This document shows, piece by piece, positions 63,601 to 64,000 of a stretch of 64,000 nt of DNA. Source of the stretch: Coriobacteriaceae bacterium AF45-21 (GTDB taxonomy: Bacteria; Actinomycetota; Coriobacteriia; Coriobacteriales; Coriobacteriaceae). The stretch covers positions 1-64,000 of the forward strand of contig JAQCYU010000007.1 in NCBI GenBank assembly GCA_027682925.1. Direction: 5' to 3'. Within the stretch, counting starts at the first letter, position 1; the number at the start of each line of letters is the position of its first letter. A model generated the notes under the pieces. It did not search any database and was not told the DNA's origin. It saw only the letters and a list, made by a program, of their open reading frames with translations. The position numbers and the translations under genes were made by a program.

Positions 63601-64000
63601 CCGACGTCGCCGCCGCTGCCGCAGAGGTGACGGCTCGCAATTATGTGCGCTATGTTCCGGGCGCTTCGGTCTGGAACTTTGATGTGACGTATCGTGGCGG
63701 TACGCAAAACCTGGTCAAGGACGGCAAGGACACCGGCAAGAGCCTGTGGACCTTCCATCATCTGCCACAAAAGAAGAACGCCTACTGGACTTTTGACATC
63801 ACGCTCGAGGTGGGAAACGAAGAGGCCGCCGACACGCTCGACCTGTACGTGGACTGCGTGGATGGCAAGACGGTAACGATTCCTCTGACTCAAAAGTCGC
63901 GCGAGGGCACCCGTGTTCGCTATGTGGCGGAGTATGTGGACGAGGGTTACCTTAAGCTGCTCGATGAGTTTAACAAGGCGAATGACTCGACCTATGTGAA
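60610..64000 (+). CDS. BspA-type leucine-rich-repeat surface protein, partial, frame broken once
   Basis: The protein runs beyond the right edge (more than 1,130 residues). It has a signal peptide (VAAVTLTMVTGSLPAGAFA), a low-complexity Asp/Ala/Ser stretch and, from about residue 190, LRR_5/BspA-type repeats (TSITFAPNSHVRSVGG, IKEIALPDSVEELKSYAFYKS, RIERYAFEGCSFVSSVTI, VKYIGAHAF). Beyond residue 480 come Ig-like or Cna-type beta domains. Near 62690 the frame shifts by minus one: CAGGCGCC for CAGGGCGCC, after which RVLVFRTSDGKLVADGVTYL continues. BspA-type proteins often bind host matrix or other bacteria; the ligand here is unknown. ATG 60610 follows AAAGGA. Confidence 0.85.

Overview
The window reads as a circular-chromosome segment of a high-GC gut actinobacterium of class Coriobacteriia, most likely a Collinsella species. 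This is inferred from the gene content (gyrB-gyrA, rpsF-ssb-rpsR-rplI-dnaB, mannose-family PTS, LuxR regulators with an N-terminal membrane domain, LPXTG-type surface proteins) and from codon use. No 16S gene is present to prove it.

Layout. 1-5.3 kb: the end of a dciA-like gene, then gyrB and gyrA, which places the window close to oriC. 5.3-5.9 kb: a very large palindrome and a tRNA-Ile/Ala/Ile cluster. 6.0-9.4 kb: a DUF151 protein, two small unknown genes and typA. 9.5-12.8 kb: minus-strand genes for a bactofilin-like membrane protein, a TRIC-like channel and a PD-(D/E)XK nuclease-like protein bracketed by inverted repeats. 12.8-13.3 kb: two tRNA-Ser genes and an orphan tRNA-Ser 3' end. 13.8-20.6 kb: rpsF-ssb-rpsR-rplI, dnaB, purA, purD and a Nudix hydrolase. 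20.8-28.5 kb: an ABC exporter, an unknown membrane protein and carA-carB behind a PyrR-type leader. 28.7-32.6 kb: a GntR regulator and a complete mannose-family PTS (EIIA, B, C, D). 32.8-40.6 kb: a small membrane protein, a MarR regulator and a 2,137-residue wall-anchored GH31 glycosidase. 40.8-48.6 kb: purE, sortase B, moaE-like, a CmpB-type membrane protein, purF-purM-purN and a lone EIIA. 48.7-54.4 kb: a PrsA/SurA-like foldase, YqeY, a polar amino acid ABC transporter and a cytidylate-kinase-like protein. 54.4-64 kb: a membrane LuxR regulator facing three large surface proteins, the last running off the end.

How the genes work together. Housekeeping replication, translation and nucleotide genes are interleaved with a host-glycan module: a secreted GH31 enzyme with sugar-binding, cohesin-like and dockerin-like modules, a mannose-family PTS about 1.6 kb upstream, a sortase, and several LPXTG-like surface proteins. 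The PTS promoter and the MarR promoter share a 20-bp motif, so the MarR protein may control both.

Two cross-cutting observations matter to any user. First, thirteen places carry reading-frame breaks; twelve of them shift the frame by exactly minus one, and the set includes carB, purA and typA. This pattern looks like uncorrected sequencing deletions rather than true gene decay, and it has produced a false purA-purD fusion. Second, intergenic spaces are littered with short palindromes sharing cores such as CCCCGTCCC or GGGACAGGCACC. These look like REP-type elements, but no REP-associated transposase gene is in the window.
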